From Hirsutella rhossiliensis (Eukaryota; Ascomycota; Sordariomycetes; Hypocreales; Ophiocordycipitaceae): a stretch of DNA of 64,000 bases. The stretch is from positions 1,426,001-1,490,000 of the forward strand of contig NW_025408670.1 of NCBI RefSeq assembly GCF_020360975.1, read 5' to 3'. The position numbers and the translations under genes were made by a program. How positions within the stretch are numbered: position 1 is the stretch's first letter; every line of letters begins with the position of its first letter. The notes below the pieces were generated by a model that saw only the letters and a list, made by a program, of their open reading frames with translations, was not told the origin of the DNA and made no database searches. Shown here in pieces: positions 47,844-61,199 of the stretch.

Positions 47844-48189
47844 ATAGTTAAAGACTTTTATATAATACCCTTTATTTAGTATAGCGCGGCGCTACTTTAT
47901 TAATAGTATTTATATAATTAAGCCTTAAGCCTTTTATACTACTAGCTTTACCTTATTATTTTTTATTAATTATACTAGCCCTACTAGCCCTATTATCCCT
48001 ATACTTATTAACTAAGGTAGCTAGTACTTAGCTTTATACTTATTAGCTAGCTAGCTATCTAAATAAAGGCGTACTTTATTATATACGCCCTTAAGCGGCT
48101 AGTAGCTAGCTTAGATATATATAAGCCTTAGGTTACCTATCCCCTTAGCCTTAGGTAGCCTCCTTTAATAAAAGGTATATAAGGTAGTA

Positions 48190-49215
48190 TCTTTCTTTTC
48201 CTTCTTTCCTTCTTTTTCTTTCTTTTTTAACTATAGCTAGAGTAGTAATAATAGCTATAATAGTAATAATAACTTTAACTAATAAGTTCCTTACCTTATA
48301 AAATAAAAGGCCGCGTTTTATTATACTAACTTTTATAATAAATATATCTATATCCTTTTCTCTTACCTCCTCTTTCTTAAAGTATATAAAGTGATTTATT
48401 AACGCTATATTAGCTATAGCTTATAATAACTTTATTACTACTATTACTCTTACTTATACCTTTACTATTAAGCTTACTACTACTACTATTACTTTTACTA
48501 CGCTAGCTACTTTTATATTACTTTTTAAAGTAATAATACTATCTCTACTACTACCTATAACGCTTAGCCTCTTAGCCCTTACTTCCGCCTCCTCTACCTT
48601 TATAAGTCTATAGTTAAGTAAGCGTAATAAATATTTTCTACTAAGATTTTAAAGTATAAGCGCTAAGTATAAGCTAGAGCTACTCGCGCGGCCCTTTATA
48701 TATAGTATACGTTATAAGAGCTCCTTTATACTAACTAAGTTAAGCGCCGCTATAGTAATAGCTATTATTAGTATATATATACTAGCCGCGCTTATAAAGT
48801 AGCGCTTCTTATCTTACTTACTATAGCGTAAGCTTAAAAAGCTAGCGCGTATAGGTAAGTACAAAGGGCTACTAAGAAGCGCCTTACTACTACTATAGCC
48901 GCTTACTATAACCTTTATGCCTTAAAGCGCTAAGGGCTTATCCTTAAGTAAGTTCTTTTTCTTTTACTCTCTTACTTTTATTACTAACTCTTTTAGTAGT
49001 AAGGATATTGCCTTTATTACTTTATCGGCGGTCCTTTTAGCCGTGCTTACCGCCGCTACTACTACTACCCCCCGCCGCCGCCGCTATTAACTAGCTCGCG
49101 GGCTTAAAGGGCTAACTTAGCGCCTTAAAAAGCGCCTCCGCTACTACTAAGAAAGGGGATAAGGCTAATAAGGATAACGATAATAATAATAAAAGTAAAG
49201 ATAAAGGTAATAATA
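48190..49215 (+). pseudogene. F2 antisense reading frame(s)
   Basis: Copy of the F1 antisense region, more heavily mutated. The frame with the Ala/Thr/Ser-rich text and Lys/Asp/Asn-rich tail (about 48905-49210: FITLSAVLLAVLTAATTTT-like, then KKGDKANKD) is open over about 100 codons. The overlapping frame again has the Tyr codons spaced x2, x6, x11, x2, x6. Product unknown. Confidence 0.4.
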
Positions 49216-49346
49216 ATAAAAAATAAGCTTAGGTAGTTTAAGGGCTTTACCTTAAAATAAACGCTATTTTTATTTTTATTTATATTATTATACTTATATT
49301 ACTATAACTACTTACTTTACTTTACTTACTTTATAGTCCTAGCTTA

Positions 49347-49382
49347 TATTATAAAGTAAGTAAAGGTATAAGCTTAGGTATA
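49347..49382 (-). repeat. E-type LTR fragment (left piece, split by A2)
   Basis: TATTATAAAGTAAGTAAAGG... is the reverse complement of the E1 LTR end. The other half is at 63242-63291. A2 lies between, with GTATA/GTACG as its RIP-altered target duplication. Confidence 0.75.
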
Positions 49383-49852
49383 TATTACGACTATAGTTAG
49401 TAGGCTATAGGAGAGCCGGCTATATATATATAATAAAGCAGCTTAGAATAATAGTTAGGATAAGAAGTTACTTAGACTTAGCTTACCTAGAGTATATATA
49501 AGCTAAGTAAGCCTTATATAGATAGATTACTACTTAGAAGTATAGCTTACGAGTAAGCTATAGTAAGCTATAAAGGGGATTATAGCTAGGACCGTAATCT
49601 AAAGATAGTCTCTATAGGTATATATAGCTACCTACTTTTATTCCTTTAAATAGATAGCTCTCTAGCTTTTAATATAGATCTTTATTACGATTCTATCTTT
49701 AATTCTAATTACCTAGTTATAGTCTATAGTCTACGACCTCTAACTTATTACTAACGTAATATATATATTATTACTTAGACCACGCCCTATTATATCTACT
49801 AATATAAACCCCTCGATAGGTTTATCTCTTAGGAATAATACTAGTCGTTATA
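49383..49852 (+). repeat. A2 5' LTR (470 bp)
   Basis: Same length and ends as the A1 5' LTR. It is followed directly by the CGTTAAAAGCT primer site at 49853-49863. Confidence 0.92.
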
Positions 49853-50039
49853 CGTTAAAAGCTCTTATTTAATATAATACCGCGTTACTTTAAGTAATAT
49901 TATAACTATTAATATACTTATATAGTAAGCTAGATTAACTAACTTTAGAACTACTATATTGCCTTAGGATATAATACGCGAAATTATCGCCCTTTAATAT
50001 AAGGTATAGTTACTTAGGAATAAAGGAGGTAATAGATAA

Positions 50040-53000
50040 GTTAGGGACCTTAGAGAAGTAATTAAACTAAAATAGCTAAGACTATTCGATAGTACTTATA
50101 GTATACTTCGAGACTTTCTTACCTAACTTAAGGCCTACTACCGGTTTTACCTTACTAAACTCTTAGACCTAGTCGAAAAAGTACTTTATATAGGAAATTA
50201 TTTATCTAGAACGGTACTTACTTAGTTTAGACCTATTATAAGGGATTTTCTTAATAACTAACTAGCGCGATAAGATAATAAGATAGATAAAGTCTTTACT
50301 AGTTTCTAAGGATTTAAAGAAGCTATTATAAAGGTATTTAGAATAACTAATAAAGAATAAGAAGCTAAATAGAATCTTTAAGAACTTTAATAAAGGATCT
50401 TAGTATTAGATTATACTATAAAGTTCCGTTAAGTTACCTTAAAGCTTAATTAAGATAACGAACTTCTTATATTACGATTCTATAATAGGCTTAAAGAAGA
50501 AGTTAAAGACGAGCTCTATAAGGAAAATCGACCTAATAACCTTTTAGACTATATTACTATAGTAGTATAAATCGATAATAGATAGTATATATAACGCTAA
50601 GAAAAGAAATAAGAAAGAGGAAACTAAAACCCTTCTTATAAAAATAACTTTAGCTAACGCGCTAACTATAAGTAAAAGCATAAAATATAAATAGCCTAGG
50701 TATATATAATAAATCCTAGACTAATAGATTTAAGTATAATATAAAAAGGTAAAGGAAAGTATTTTAACTATAGGAAACTTAAATATTACTCTAAAGAATA
50801 TAAATAACCTCGTAAGGAGAAGAAAACCTACTAGGTACTAGCCTTAAAAGGTAGGAAATACCTAAACGCTATTAATAGATAGGAACTAAAGTATAAACTC
50901 CTTAGTTAGACTATATACTATAATAACGAATATATAGTATACTTAAGCGATAAGAATAGTATTAAATAGTTCTTAAAGCTACTAAGGAAAACCTTTATAA
51001 TAATATAATAAAGGGATCCTAAAATATAGAAATAAGTTAAATTTATAGAACCGGAATACCCTTATCTTAAAGGAGTCTTTTAAGACTAGATTAAGAAGAA
51101 CGGTAAACGATTCTAAGAAAATATATAAAATAAAAATCGATAATAATAATAGGTAGTCTATAAATAATATAATAAAGAAGATATAAACGTAGCCCTTATA
51201 CTTATAAGACTTAGATAATAACCTAACGAGGAATAATAAAGTATTAATAATATAAGCTTTAAAGAATAAGAAATACTTAGAGAAATAAAAGATAAGAACG
51301 AACTTATACTACTACCCTTACTACTAAGGGAAAATACTACGATTAGAAAACACGCTCTGTACTTTAAAGAATTTAAAGAAATACTTAAAATTAGAACTTA
51401 ATAAATACCTTAAATTCTTATAGAAAACTAATAAGCTATACTAATTTAATATTAACTAGCACTATATAAAGGAGACTATACTATAGCTATCGCTATAAGT
51501 AATACCTTTATAGCTCTATAATAAGAATAGTAACTATAAGGAGAATTTAAAGATAATCTATAAATACTACTTACTTATAAGTACTATAAGTATATTTTAT
51601 AGATATTATACGTTTACCTAGATTATATAATATAATTTTAGATAAAGGTATAATATAACGCTTTCCTAGTTAGGTTTAAAGGATAAGTACTTTTAAAACC
51701 TTACTTAAGTATAAAACTAAACTACTAGAAAATCGATTAACGTTACCTAAATAACGAAGTTATATTATTAGAACCTAATTATAGCACGCTACTTAGATAC
51801 CGCGATAATTATAGTTTATTAACGAGATATCTTTTAGAGATATATAAAATCTATAAATATACTAAAATAAAGAAATAGTATAACGCTACTTACTTTAAGG
51901 TATTTAAACTATTAATCTTTTAAAGACTTATATAATAAATTAAATATAATAAAGAAGATTATAATAAATATATATAAAAATATAAAGAAATAATATTAAT
52001 AATAAATCGAAGAAGAATACCTAAATAAAATAAATAAGGACTAAGTAAAAAATAAGGTACGCTATCTATAAAAGGGCTATAAACTAGTATAATATAATAA
52101 GATCTAAGGACCTTATATATAGTAACGGTAAGCTATAGTAACTAAATAGTATTAGATATCTAAATTATAGGATATTACGCGTATATACTTTTAGACTACG
52201 GCGTAATAAGTAATTACGTTTTACTTAAAGTCGTTAACTATTACTAACTTATATAAAGATATAAGAAAGATCTATATAAACTTACGAATATTAAAGGAGA
52301 GGCCTTTAACTATAATAACGGAATTATTAATATAAAGATTAATTACCTTAATATTAATATCTAGGGCTATAATAAATAAGTTAACTTTAATATTATAGAT
52401 ATTAAAGAATATAACCTTATATTAAGGCTTCTATAGCTATAAGGGAGTAACTTACTAATTAACTAGAAAACTAGCTAGCTATATTAAAACGAGGATATAA
52501 GTTTCTAAGACTAGTAGATTTAAAAGAAAGTAAAATTTTATAATAATTTAGCTACTAAATAAGATAAAAGGGATAACCGTTTAAGTAAATTATTATAGGC
52601 TTTAGCAATATAAATAAAAATAGTAACCGAACTAGTAGATATAATAAAATTAACTAATAAGACCTATATACTAACTAATATAGCTATATAACCTAGTATC
52701 TAATATAAGTAGAATAAAGGATATAAGATAAAGATTTAAAGAGTTATTACTATTTTAAGGAAAGACCTTAAATAAATTAATAAAGAGCTTAAGTTAAAAG
52801 AAACTAGCTCTTAAGAGAAAGAATAAAGCCTATAAGATAAAATAAAGAATATCCCCTAGGAATACTAAAAATATAATAAACTCTTTAAGGAAGAACTTAA
52901 GATAGGGTTACCTAAATATAGCTAATAGGACTACGAAATTTATCTTAAAGATAGAATAACGCTAACGTTTTATAAGATCTATAACTTAAATAAAAAGTAA

Positions 53001-55690
53001 CTATAAACGCTATATAACTACCTTAACGAGAATCTATAAAAGGGATATATATAAACGTTAATATCTAAAGTAGGCTACCTAGTTATATTTATTCTAAAGA
53101 AAAATAGTAAGCTATAATTAGTTATCGACTATAGACGCTTAAACGATATTATAATAAAGGACTAAATACTATTACTACTTATATCGGAACTATAAGATCG
53201 ACTATATAGTAAAAAATAGTTTATAGCCCTTAACCTTAAAGGCGCCTATAACTTAATACGTATAAAAAAGGGATATAAATAGATAATAGCCTTTAAAACG
53301 AAATTTAGACTATTTAAATATCTAGTAATACTATTTAGACTTATAAATATACTAGCTACCTTTTAACGGATAATTAATAATATCCTATATAAATACTTAG
53401 ATATCTTTATAGTAGTATACCTAGATAATATCCTAATCTTCTTAGATACCTTAGAAGAATATAAGGAATATATCTATAAGGTACTTTATATACTTTAGAA
53501 TATAAAGTTATTAGTTAAACTAAAGAAAAGTAAGTTCTATATATAGGAAGTAGATATCTTTAAATATATAATCTTACTAAAAGAGATATAAATATAATAA
53601 GATAAGATTAACTTAGTTAAAGAATAGCTAACGCTAAAGAACGTTAAGGACGTATAAAGTTTCCTAGGATTTATAAATTACTACTAATAATTTATTAAAG
53701 ATTTTAAAAAGATTATAGTACTACTATATAACTTAATAAAGAAGGAAAAAGAATTTATATAGGACGATAAAGCTAATAAAGCTTTCGATTATATTAAGAC
53801 TACGATTATATAAGAACTAGTTTTAACTACCTTTAATTTAAAATAATAAATCGAACTTAAAACTAATATATTAAACTTTACTCTAAGAGTATAAATCGGA
53901 TAAAAAGATAATAAAGGAAGACTATAACTAATTATATTTTGCTCGAAAAAGCTATATAGCGTAGAACTTAATTACCTTATCTATAATAAAGAAATCCTTA
54001 TAATTATTTAAGCTTTTAAGGAATTTCGATACTACCTTCTTAAAAGTAAGTATAAAGTTAAGGTTTATATAGATTATAAGAATATCTTATACTTTATAAT
54101 AATATAATAGTTAAACGGACGATAAATCTAATAGGCTAAATATTTATTAGAATTTAACTACGAAATAATCTATAGAAAAGGAATAGAAAACGGTCGAGCT
54201 AATACCTTTAGTCGACGAAGTAACTATAATATAGGAGCACCTATAGCGGAAGGATAGCTTCTAGAAATTAACGAAAACGGGAACTACTAGTAATAATAGC
54301 TAAATATAATATTTAAAGTATAACCTAATAACTTAATATACTAAAAGATCCTAAAATAAATAAAAGAATATAAAGTACTAAACGAATATAATATAGAATA
54401 TTTAGAAGTTCTAATATATAAAAATAAAATCTAGATACTACTAGAATTATAAGATAAAGTTATATAAGATATATATAAATATCTAATAGATAGATACTAA
54501 GGAATCTAAAGAATAATAGAATAGATTAAACGATAATATAACTTCCTATAGCTTAAGGAAGTAGTATAATAAGTTATTAAAGAATATAAACCTTACGTAT
54601 AAAGTAAAGCTAAACGATATAAACTATATAGAGAATTATAACCGCTACTAGTACTAGAGAAACTATAGGATTTAATAGTTTTTAATTATATTATAAAGCT
54701 ATTACTATTAAAAGAACCTATAACTAATATTAAGTATAATAGTATATTCGTTATTACTAATAAACTAACGAAGTATAAGTACTTCTTACTATATAAAGAA
54801 GTAAGTAATATAGAAGAGCTAGTATATATATTCCTATAAATAATTATTAGTAATTATAGACTATTAAATAAGATTATCTTTAATAAAGGAAGTACGTTTA
54901 TAGCTAAGTTTTAGTAAGCTCTTATAGTATAATTAAGAACGAAATATAAGCTTAGTATAGCTTATTACCTATAAATAGATAGATAAATAAAACGACTTAA
55001 CTAAACGCTTAAATAATATTTATAATACTATATTAGCTATAAATAAAACAATTAAGTTAAATAGCTACTAATAGTATAACTAGCTTATAATAGCTTAGTT
55101 ATAGAAATAACTAAGCTCTTACTAGTATATGCTAATTATAGATATAACCTAGAAGTATTTAAGGTTACTTAATAAGGACTATAAGTAGAACGAGCGATAC
55201 TATAAGTAGATTAGCTATAAAAATTATATAAAGAAATATAATAAGAACTTTAATTTATTAAAGAACGAATATCTACTTACTATAATCGGAAAAGATTATA
55301 AGGACTAATCTTTTAAGAGGGAGATATAGTCTACCTTATATAACGAAATATTAAAATAAAACGACTAAGTAATAAATTAGATTTTAAGAAACTTAGACTA
55401 TTTAAGGTTAAGAAAACTATTTTAAAAGCTAACTATAAACTTTTACTACTAACGATAATACGGATATACCTAATATTTTATATCTTATTATTAGAACTAG
55501 TACTACGAAACGTTAAACTATAGGATAAAATCGAAGTTAATAATAATTAAGAATATAAAGCTAAATAAATACTAAATATAAGAAAATAAGGTTAATAATA
55601 AGAATACCTTATTAAGTAGAAGGGATATAGACTAAAAGAAAATACCTAGGAACTACTTAAGTACTTAACCTACTATAGTTCTTTACTTCG
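50040..55690 (+). pseudogene. A2 gag and pol remnants
   Basis: Follows A1 throughout. The gag zinc-knuckle text is near 50760-50800 (YFNYRKLKYY). RT YLDN lies at 53418-53429. Integrase and a chromodomain lie near 55545-55690 (YKAK-ILNIRK...EYLIK-KGY). Stops are TAA/TAG at former Gln/Trp positions. The linker deletion removes about 110 codons between gag and protease. Confidence 0.85.
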
Positions 55691-56370
55691 ATAGTTTTAC
55701 TAGTAAAATCTACCCTAGGTATTATAAAATCGCCTAACGAACTAATAGTATTTTAATTAATTATATTAAATCTACCTAGAAACTAAATATCGACTACCGC
55801 TTTAGATTCTTAGCGCTTAGCCTCGTTAAGGTTATCTAAGGAACGAAGGCCCTAATAGACTATCTTAGTACCCTTTATCTTTAGCTAGCGCTTTTAACGG
55901 CGAAGCTACGCTAAACGAGCTAAGGCTTCGTTTAGGTCGGCTTAAGCTTTTAATATTCGCTCCTTAGTAATTCCTTCTTTTTTATCTAATCGATCGGACT
56001 TTAGATTTATTTAGGATACTAGGAAATATATTAGCTATAAATAATAGGTAGGATAACGAAGTTACTTATAGGAGCTAATCGCTACGCCTAACGTATCGTA
56101 GGAACGACCCCGCTATATATATTTAGTATACTTAGAAGATTTCTCTAGTATTTTATAGCGGAAGCCGCGTAATAAATAAAAAGAATATAGTATAACGTTA
56201 AAACTAAGATAATTAATAGACTTAGCTAAACGAATACGCTTAAGGGTCTTACGAGAACGATCCTTTAATACGCGACTAAATATATTATTAGTAGTATATC
56301 CTAAGGGATAGAAAGGATAAAACGGGGAATATATATATACGCGATAAGGGTATATTTATATACGGCGGCT
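55660..56370 (-). pseudogene. A2 antisense gene: Zn2Cys6-like cluster plus coiled coil
   Basis: Same frame and layout as A1's antisense gene. Former-Cys codons at complement 56098-56187 keep the spacing x2, x6, x8, x2, x6 (text GFRYKILEKSSKYTKYI). The helical region follows with the same Leu/Glu/Lys/Arg pattern. A2 preserves some residues that A1 lost (for example CGG Arg where A1 reads TAA) and the reverse, which helps to separate RIP changes from the original sequence. Confidence 0.68.
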
Positions 56371-56419
56371 AAGGCAGTAGTAGGTCTTACGGATAAGACT
56401 AAAAGGAGGGGAGATATCG

Positions 56420-56601
56420 TATTATAACTACGGTTAGCGGGCCGTAGGAGAGCTAGCTATATATACGTAATAAGGCGGCTCGGAATAATAGTTAGGATAA
56501 GAAGTTACTTAGACTTAGCTTACCTAGAGCGTATATAAGCTAAGTAAGCCTTATATAGATAGATTACTACTTAGGAGCATAGCTTATAAGTAAGCTATAG
56601 T
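56420..56601 (+). repeat. A2 3' LTR, left part
   Basis: It begins TATTATAACTACGG and is interrupted by D1 at 56602. ATAGT (56597-56601) is repeated at 62944-62948, after which the LTR continues to 63236. Confidence 0.9.
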
Positions 56602-57080
56602 TCTTACGAAAAGAAATATAAGAAGTATATATAAAATATATAAAGGTAAAATTAGAAGTAAGGGGTCGGATAGGTAAGGTAGAGAGATTTAATTCTTATA
56701 GGGGCAGTAATAAAGGTAAGGGAGTAATTATTATATTGCCTTAATTATCCTTCTTTCCTCTATTTAACGCCCCTCTTTATACCTATCTAGTATCTTAATT
56801 AATAAAGAAGATCTTACTTAAAGAAGCTACTAATATCCTTTTAACTACCGAGCTTTTTACCGGTTTTTCCCCTCTTTTCTAGCCGTTGCCGGTATATCCG
56901 TCTTATCTTTCGCTACCTTTATAGGAAGCTATCGCTACTTCTACTTCCCCTTATACCCCCTACCCTCCTTTCTATACCTCTTTTTAGCTCCTTCTTCCTT
57001 CTTCTATACCGGGTGTTTTTAGCTTCCTTAGTCCCTCGTACTAAGGGATATCTCCGAGAACTACGAAATGCTACACGACA
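56602..57080 (-). repeat. D1 3' LTR (479 bp)
   Basis: On the - strand it begins TGTCG, keeping the canonical TG start, and ends CGTAAGA. It has an 8-bp net deletion against the 487-bp right LTR near 57070. Confidence 0.88.
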
Positions 57081-57299
57081 TACCCCTTAGCTATAGCCTG
57101 CCCCAAGGCATAGCTAATACGGCTTTAGGCTAGTAAGCGTATAGAGGCGGTTCTTTGCCCTATACTTCTCCCTTTACTGAGGAAAGCAAGGGCCCTTTAG
57201 GTCCCTAGGCTCTTTTAGACCTACTTAAGGAAAGGGCCTAAAGAAGGGAAAGTCCTATAAGAAAGGGGGCCTTCTTAGAAGGGAAAAACCTAATTAAAT

Positions 57300-59000
57300 A
57301 GGGGGCCCTTTAAAGGGAAAAACCTCTTCCTTTTCTTTAGCTATAGTCGTTACCTTCTCGTACGTGCTATTAGCTCCTCTCGTAGACTCTTAAGGCGGGC
57401 CTCTAAGGACAGCTTCTCTTAAACGTCTTCTAGCCCTATTTACTATAAAAAGACAGCTAGCTTCTACTTTAGTAGGGGCTTCGTAAGACCGTTGGCTTTT
57501 ATCGATACCGTTAGAACCTAACGGACGGAAATAAGTCCCCTTTAGACCTCTTAGCGTAACTAATACTAGTAGATATCGATATACCGTAGCCGGGTCGATA
57601 GCTTACTATTTTCCTCTATAAGAATTTATATAGTCTGCGTGTTATCGCATTCTATAGCTAATAGGGACGGAATTTATAGTCGTAACGATATTAGTAGCCG
57701 GCTAAGGAAAATCGCTTCTTTTAACGCTTCTAAAAGAGCTAGTAGCTCTGCCTTTATACTAGAAGTTATAACGGTAGCTTATTTCGAAGCTCTCTAAGTA
57801 ATAGTTCCTCTAAAAAGGGATATAATATACCCTTATAAGCTCTTTCTATCTAAGGAATTATCCGTAAAGGACGAATCGCTCGAATAAAGGAAGATTTCGG
57901 TAGCTAATTTCCTTCCCTACCCTCCTAGGCGTAGACTATATAACCTCGTTAAATAGAGATAAAGGATTACTTAGTCTACTACTTCTTAGTACCTAGGGCT
58001 AGGATTCTAGTTATGCCTAGCTAGCCGGGAGACTATAAAAGAGATATCCGGTCTAGTAGAAATAGCTGAAAAAAGCAGGGAGCCTACCTTCTATTAATAT
58101 TAGTGTTTCTCTTACTCCCTAGCTTAAAAGGACGGATTAGGTAAAAGCTCTTCGTCTAATATAAGCGTAGAGGGAAGCTTCTTATCGAGGGAATTAAGGA
58201 GGAATTTATAAGCGACCTTATCGATATAGGCGTCTTAGGTAAGCTAGATTATCTATTAGGACCTATTCTTAAGGATTCGTATCCCTAGGAACTACTTTAG
58301 CTCCCCTAGCCTAGTTATCTTATACCTTTATTATAGGCCTCGTATAGCCTCCCTTATAGTAGCTTCTTCCTCTTTTAGGTACGCTTAGATAATATCGTTA
58401 ACGTAGAAAAAGACTGTGATTTTACCCTTCTATATTATATACGGTTCCTAAGGGACTTTCGTAAAGCCTAGGGCTTCGAGGGAACCTATTAAATGCTATT
58501 GCTAAAGAAGGGGTAATCTTCTTAGTCCGTATAGAGCTTTCCTAAGCTATAGAGCCTTTCCTAGCTATTAAAAGCCTAGTAGAAGGCGTATATAGATAAC
58601 TTCTTCTTCTTCCTTAAGTAGGCAGTTAATAAAGGCGTTAACTATATCTATCTATTTAAGTTCGAGGTCGAATTCTGCTGCTATAGCTATAAGGGTCCGA
58701 AAAGACATCCCTACTAGGGTGGTTGCCCTAGTAGGTAGATCCCCTTTTTCCTATTAATTCCTATAGACAACTAGCCGGGCTTTGCACTTTTAAAGGAAGC
58801 CGTGTTTATTAGTCTTATAAATAAAGACCTACTTATAGCTAAGGACCTATTTTCCTCTTACTTTTTCCTTAAGGACCTCTTCGAAAGACCCTATCTCTTT
58901 ATATAAGGCTAGGTAGTCTTTCTAGGCCTAGAAAAACTAGTCTCTAAAGGGGTGTTTTTCTAGCTGCTTCTAGTTTGCTAGTAGGTCTAAGAGGTCTCTT
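57300..59000 (-). pseudogene. D1 reverse transcriptase and RNase H
   Basis: The RT catalytic block at complement 58394-58405 reads YVND within FFYVNDI. TTGAC turned into TTAAC accounts for the lost first Asp of YVDD. Downstream (complement about 57300-57950) is the RNase H region ending before the left LTR. Stops are few compared with D2/D3. Inactive by the Asp loss and stops. Confidence 0.8.
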
Positions 59001-59699
59001 TTATATACCTTCCTTGCTAATAGCTATGGCTTAAAGAGCCGGCCTACTATAAATGCTCCGTAGAAACCGTCTTCTATTAGCGTTAGATAGAAGTCGGAAA
59101 AACGATCGAAATAGGGGAAAGGTTAGTCTTCTTTCGTATCGGGCCTTATACCTTCCTTTACTTCTCGAAGCAGGGATAAAAAGGCAGCCGGATAATCCTT
59201 CGAGAAAGGTGCCTTTCCTACCCCCTTAGGGGTCGAGACGGGAAGACTAACTAAAAAAGCTGCTTCTAGATCTTCTTCTTATATAGGAGGAGGCGTAGGT
59301 AGGTAGGCGTATTCTAGCTCTACCGCTTTCCTATAGTCTCCTTCTTCGTTTAGATTATCTAATCTAGTAGCTTCCTCTTTTTCTTCTTCGAAGTCGGCGT
59401 TATCCTCGACTGCTTTAACGTTAGTTTCTTCTTCCGTTTCTTTATCTAGGACCTCTTCTTAAGACTATTAGGAAAGGGGGATTTAAATCTTCTAAATTAG
59501 CTAACGTTAAGAGAGTAAGAGGGGCTATTAATCCCTCTTTCCGTCGAAGAAGCTAGATTTATCGAAAATTATATCCTTAGTCGAAATAACCTTCTATAGA
59601 AGAGGAATCTAGATCCGGAAGATATTTATAGAATTATAACTAACGAGGTAACTAATAAAGGCTCTCGGATTAAGCTTTCTTTTCTTCTTCCTTTTTAGC

Positions 59700-60500
59700 T
59701 ATATATCGGTAGTTATTGCGTATGCCTTATAGCTATAGGCACGAAGGTAGGCTAGCGAGGCCCTCTTCTTCGTAAAGAGCTCGAGGGGGAATTTCTAGTC
59801 TATTCCTTAGGTCTTAAAAAGGGTCTCTAGGTCCCTATAGTCCCTTAGTCCCCTAGGGTCCCTTAGGGTCCGGTTCCGAAGGTAATAGGCGGTCTTAACG
59901 ACTTCCCTTTAAAGGTCGTATAGAAGCTTTATAGTAAGTCTTATCGTACGGGCCCTTTCTATTATAGCACCCCCTAATCTTTCTGCCCCTCCGTTCTAGG
60001 CCTAGGTATTCGGTGCTAACGGGAGGGGTAAAATGCCCCTTTTTCGAAGCTAATTTATAATATCCTTCGTAAATAGCTCTCCGTCTAACCGTATCTTCTT
60101 TACCTCGTAGCTAAAGTAGGATTTTATCTAGTTAACGAAGTCCCGGAGGGCAAACTAGTTATGCTTACTTAGGTAGGTCCGTAAGAAATAGGGGAAAACT
60201 ATCCCTAAAAAAGCGTCTATAAAAAACATTACCCTAACGAAGCTTTCTTAATCCCTAGAGACGTCGGTCTAGTCGACCTAAATTTCCTTACACGGCTAGT
60301 CCGGCCGTAAAGGCGTTTGTCTAGAAATTCGTCTCCTAGTCTTCCCTTAGCCGTAGTATTCGCATTCGACGGTCTTTAGGCCCCTTATTCGTACGCCTTA
60401 TTATTAACCTAGTTTATATAAAGCTAGGGGGCCCGGGTAACTAAGTCGTGCGTGCTAAAGAAGACCGTCTCCTTAGGCTGCCGGAAGAGGGTCTTTTATA
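59700..60500 (-). pseudogene. D1 integrase core
   Basis: At complement 59978-59995 the frame reads NGGAER, preceded by a TAG stop where Gln of QNGxAER is expected. It continues LGGAIIERARTIRL, a hallmark of Ty1/copia integrase downstream of the catalytic Glu. It lies upstream (5') of RT on the - strand, as copia order requires. Confidence 0.8.
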
Positions 60501-61199
60501 GTAGACCTATTCCTCCTAGTAGGGAAAGCTAACTTCTCGAGAGATTCCTTCCTAAAGATAGGTCGGAATTCGAGAATAAATTAACCGAATTTCTCCTCGA
60601 TAAGCCTAATAGTCTAATTCTTCTAGACTAGCCTCGTAGGTTTAGACGTCGTATCCTAGAAGATTCCTTCTTCTTAAAGAAGGCGGAAGGAAATTAGGCT
60701 CGTTGAAAATCGAGGGTAAAAAGCTATCCTTTTTCGTCGAAGAATTCATATAGACCCATTAGGTAACTTTATCGTAAAATTCACCCTTCCGTATCCCTCT
60801 ATCTATACGGTTAATTCCCCGGCAATAAGGTATTCCCTCCGTGCCTTCTTAAAGGACCGGAATCGTAAGAGTATATTATAAATATCGAGGGACGTACTAG
60901 AGTTAAGGATAGCTGATTTTCGTAGGGGATAGTCGGAGGGCTCTAACGGTTGGTCTTAGCCTTATTGACCCGTAGGGAAGACGAAGGCCGGATTTACTAT
61001 ACTAACGATTTTTCCTCGAATTTACGGTAGCGGCGTTAGTTACTATTTCTTAGCAACCCGAATCTCGTCTATCTTCTTCTATAACGAGGGGTCCTCCTTA
61101 AGAGACTATTATACTATTTCTCGTAGCCTCTTTAAAGGGTTGATTCCTTTAGGTTGGTTTTCCTCGAAGACCTGCTAGCAGTCTTCTAGCCGATAGGGC

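Larger units (their letters stand above)
47677..49346 (-). mobile_element. F2: 3' end of an F-type chromovirus, inverted
   Basis: Reverse complement of F1 2052-3333 joined to 11179-11662, without A1. This is the empty-site evidence for the A1 insertion. It contains the 167-bp LTR (47677-47843) at its left and the 3' region up to 49346, where an E-type LTR begins. No pol is present here. Confidence 0.75.
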
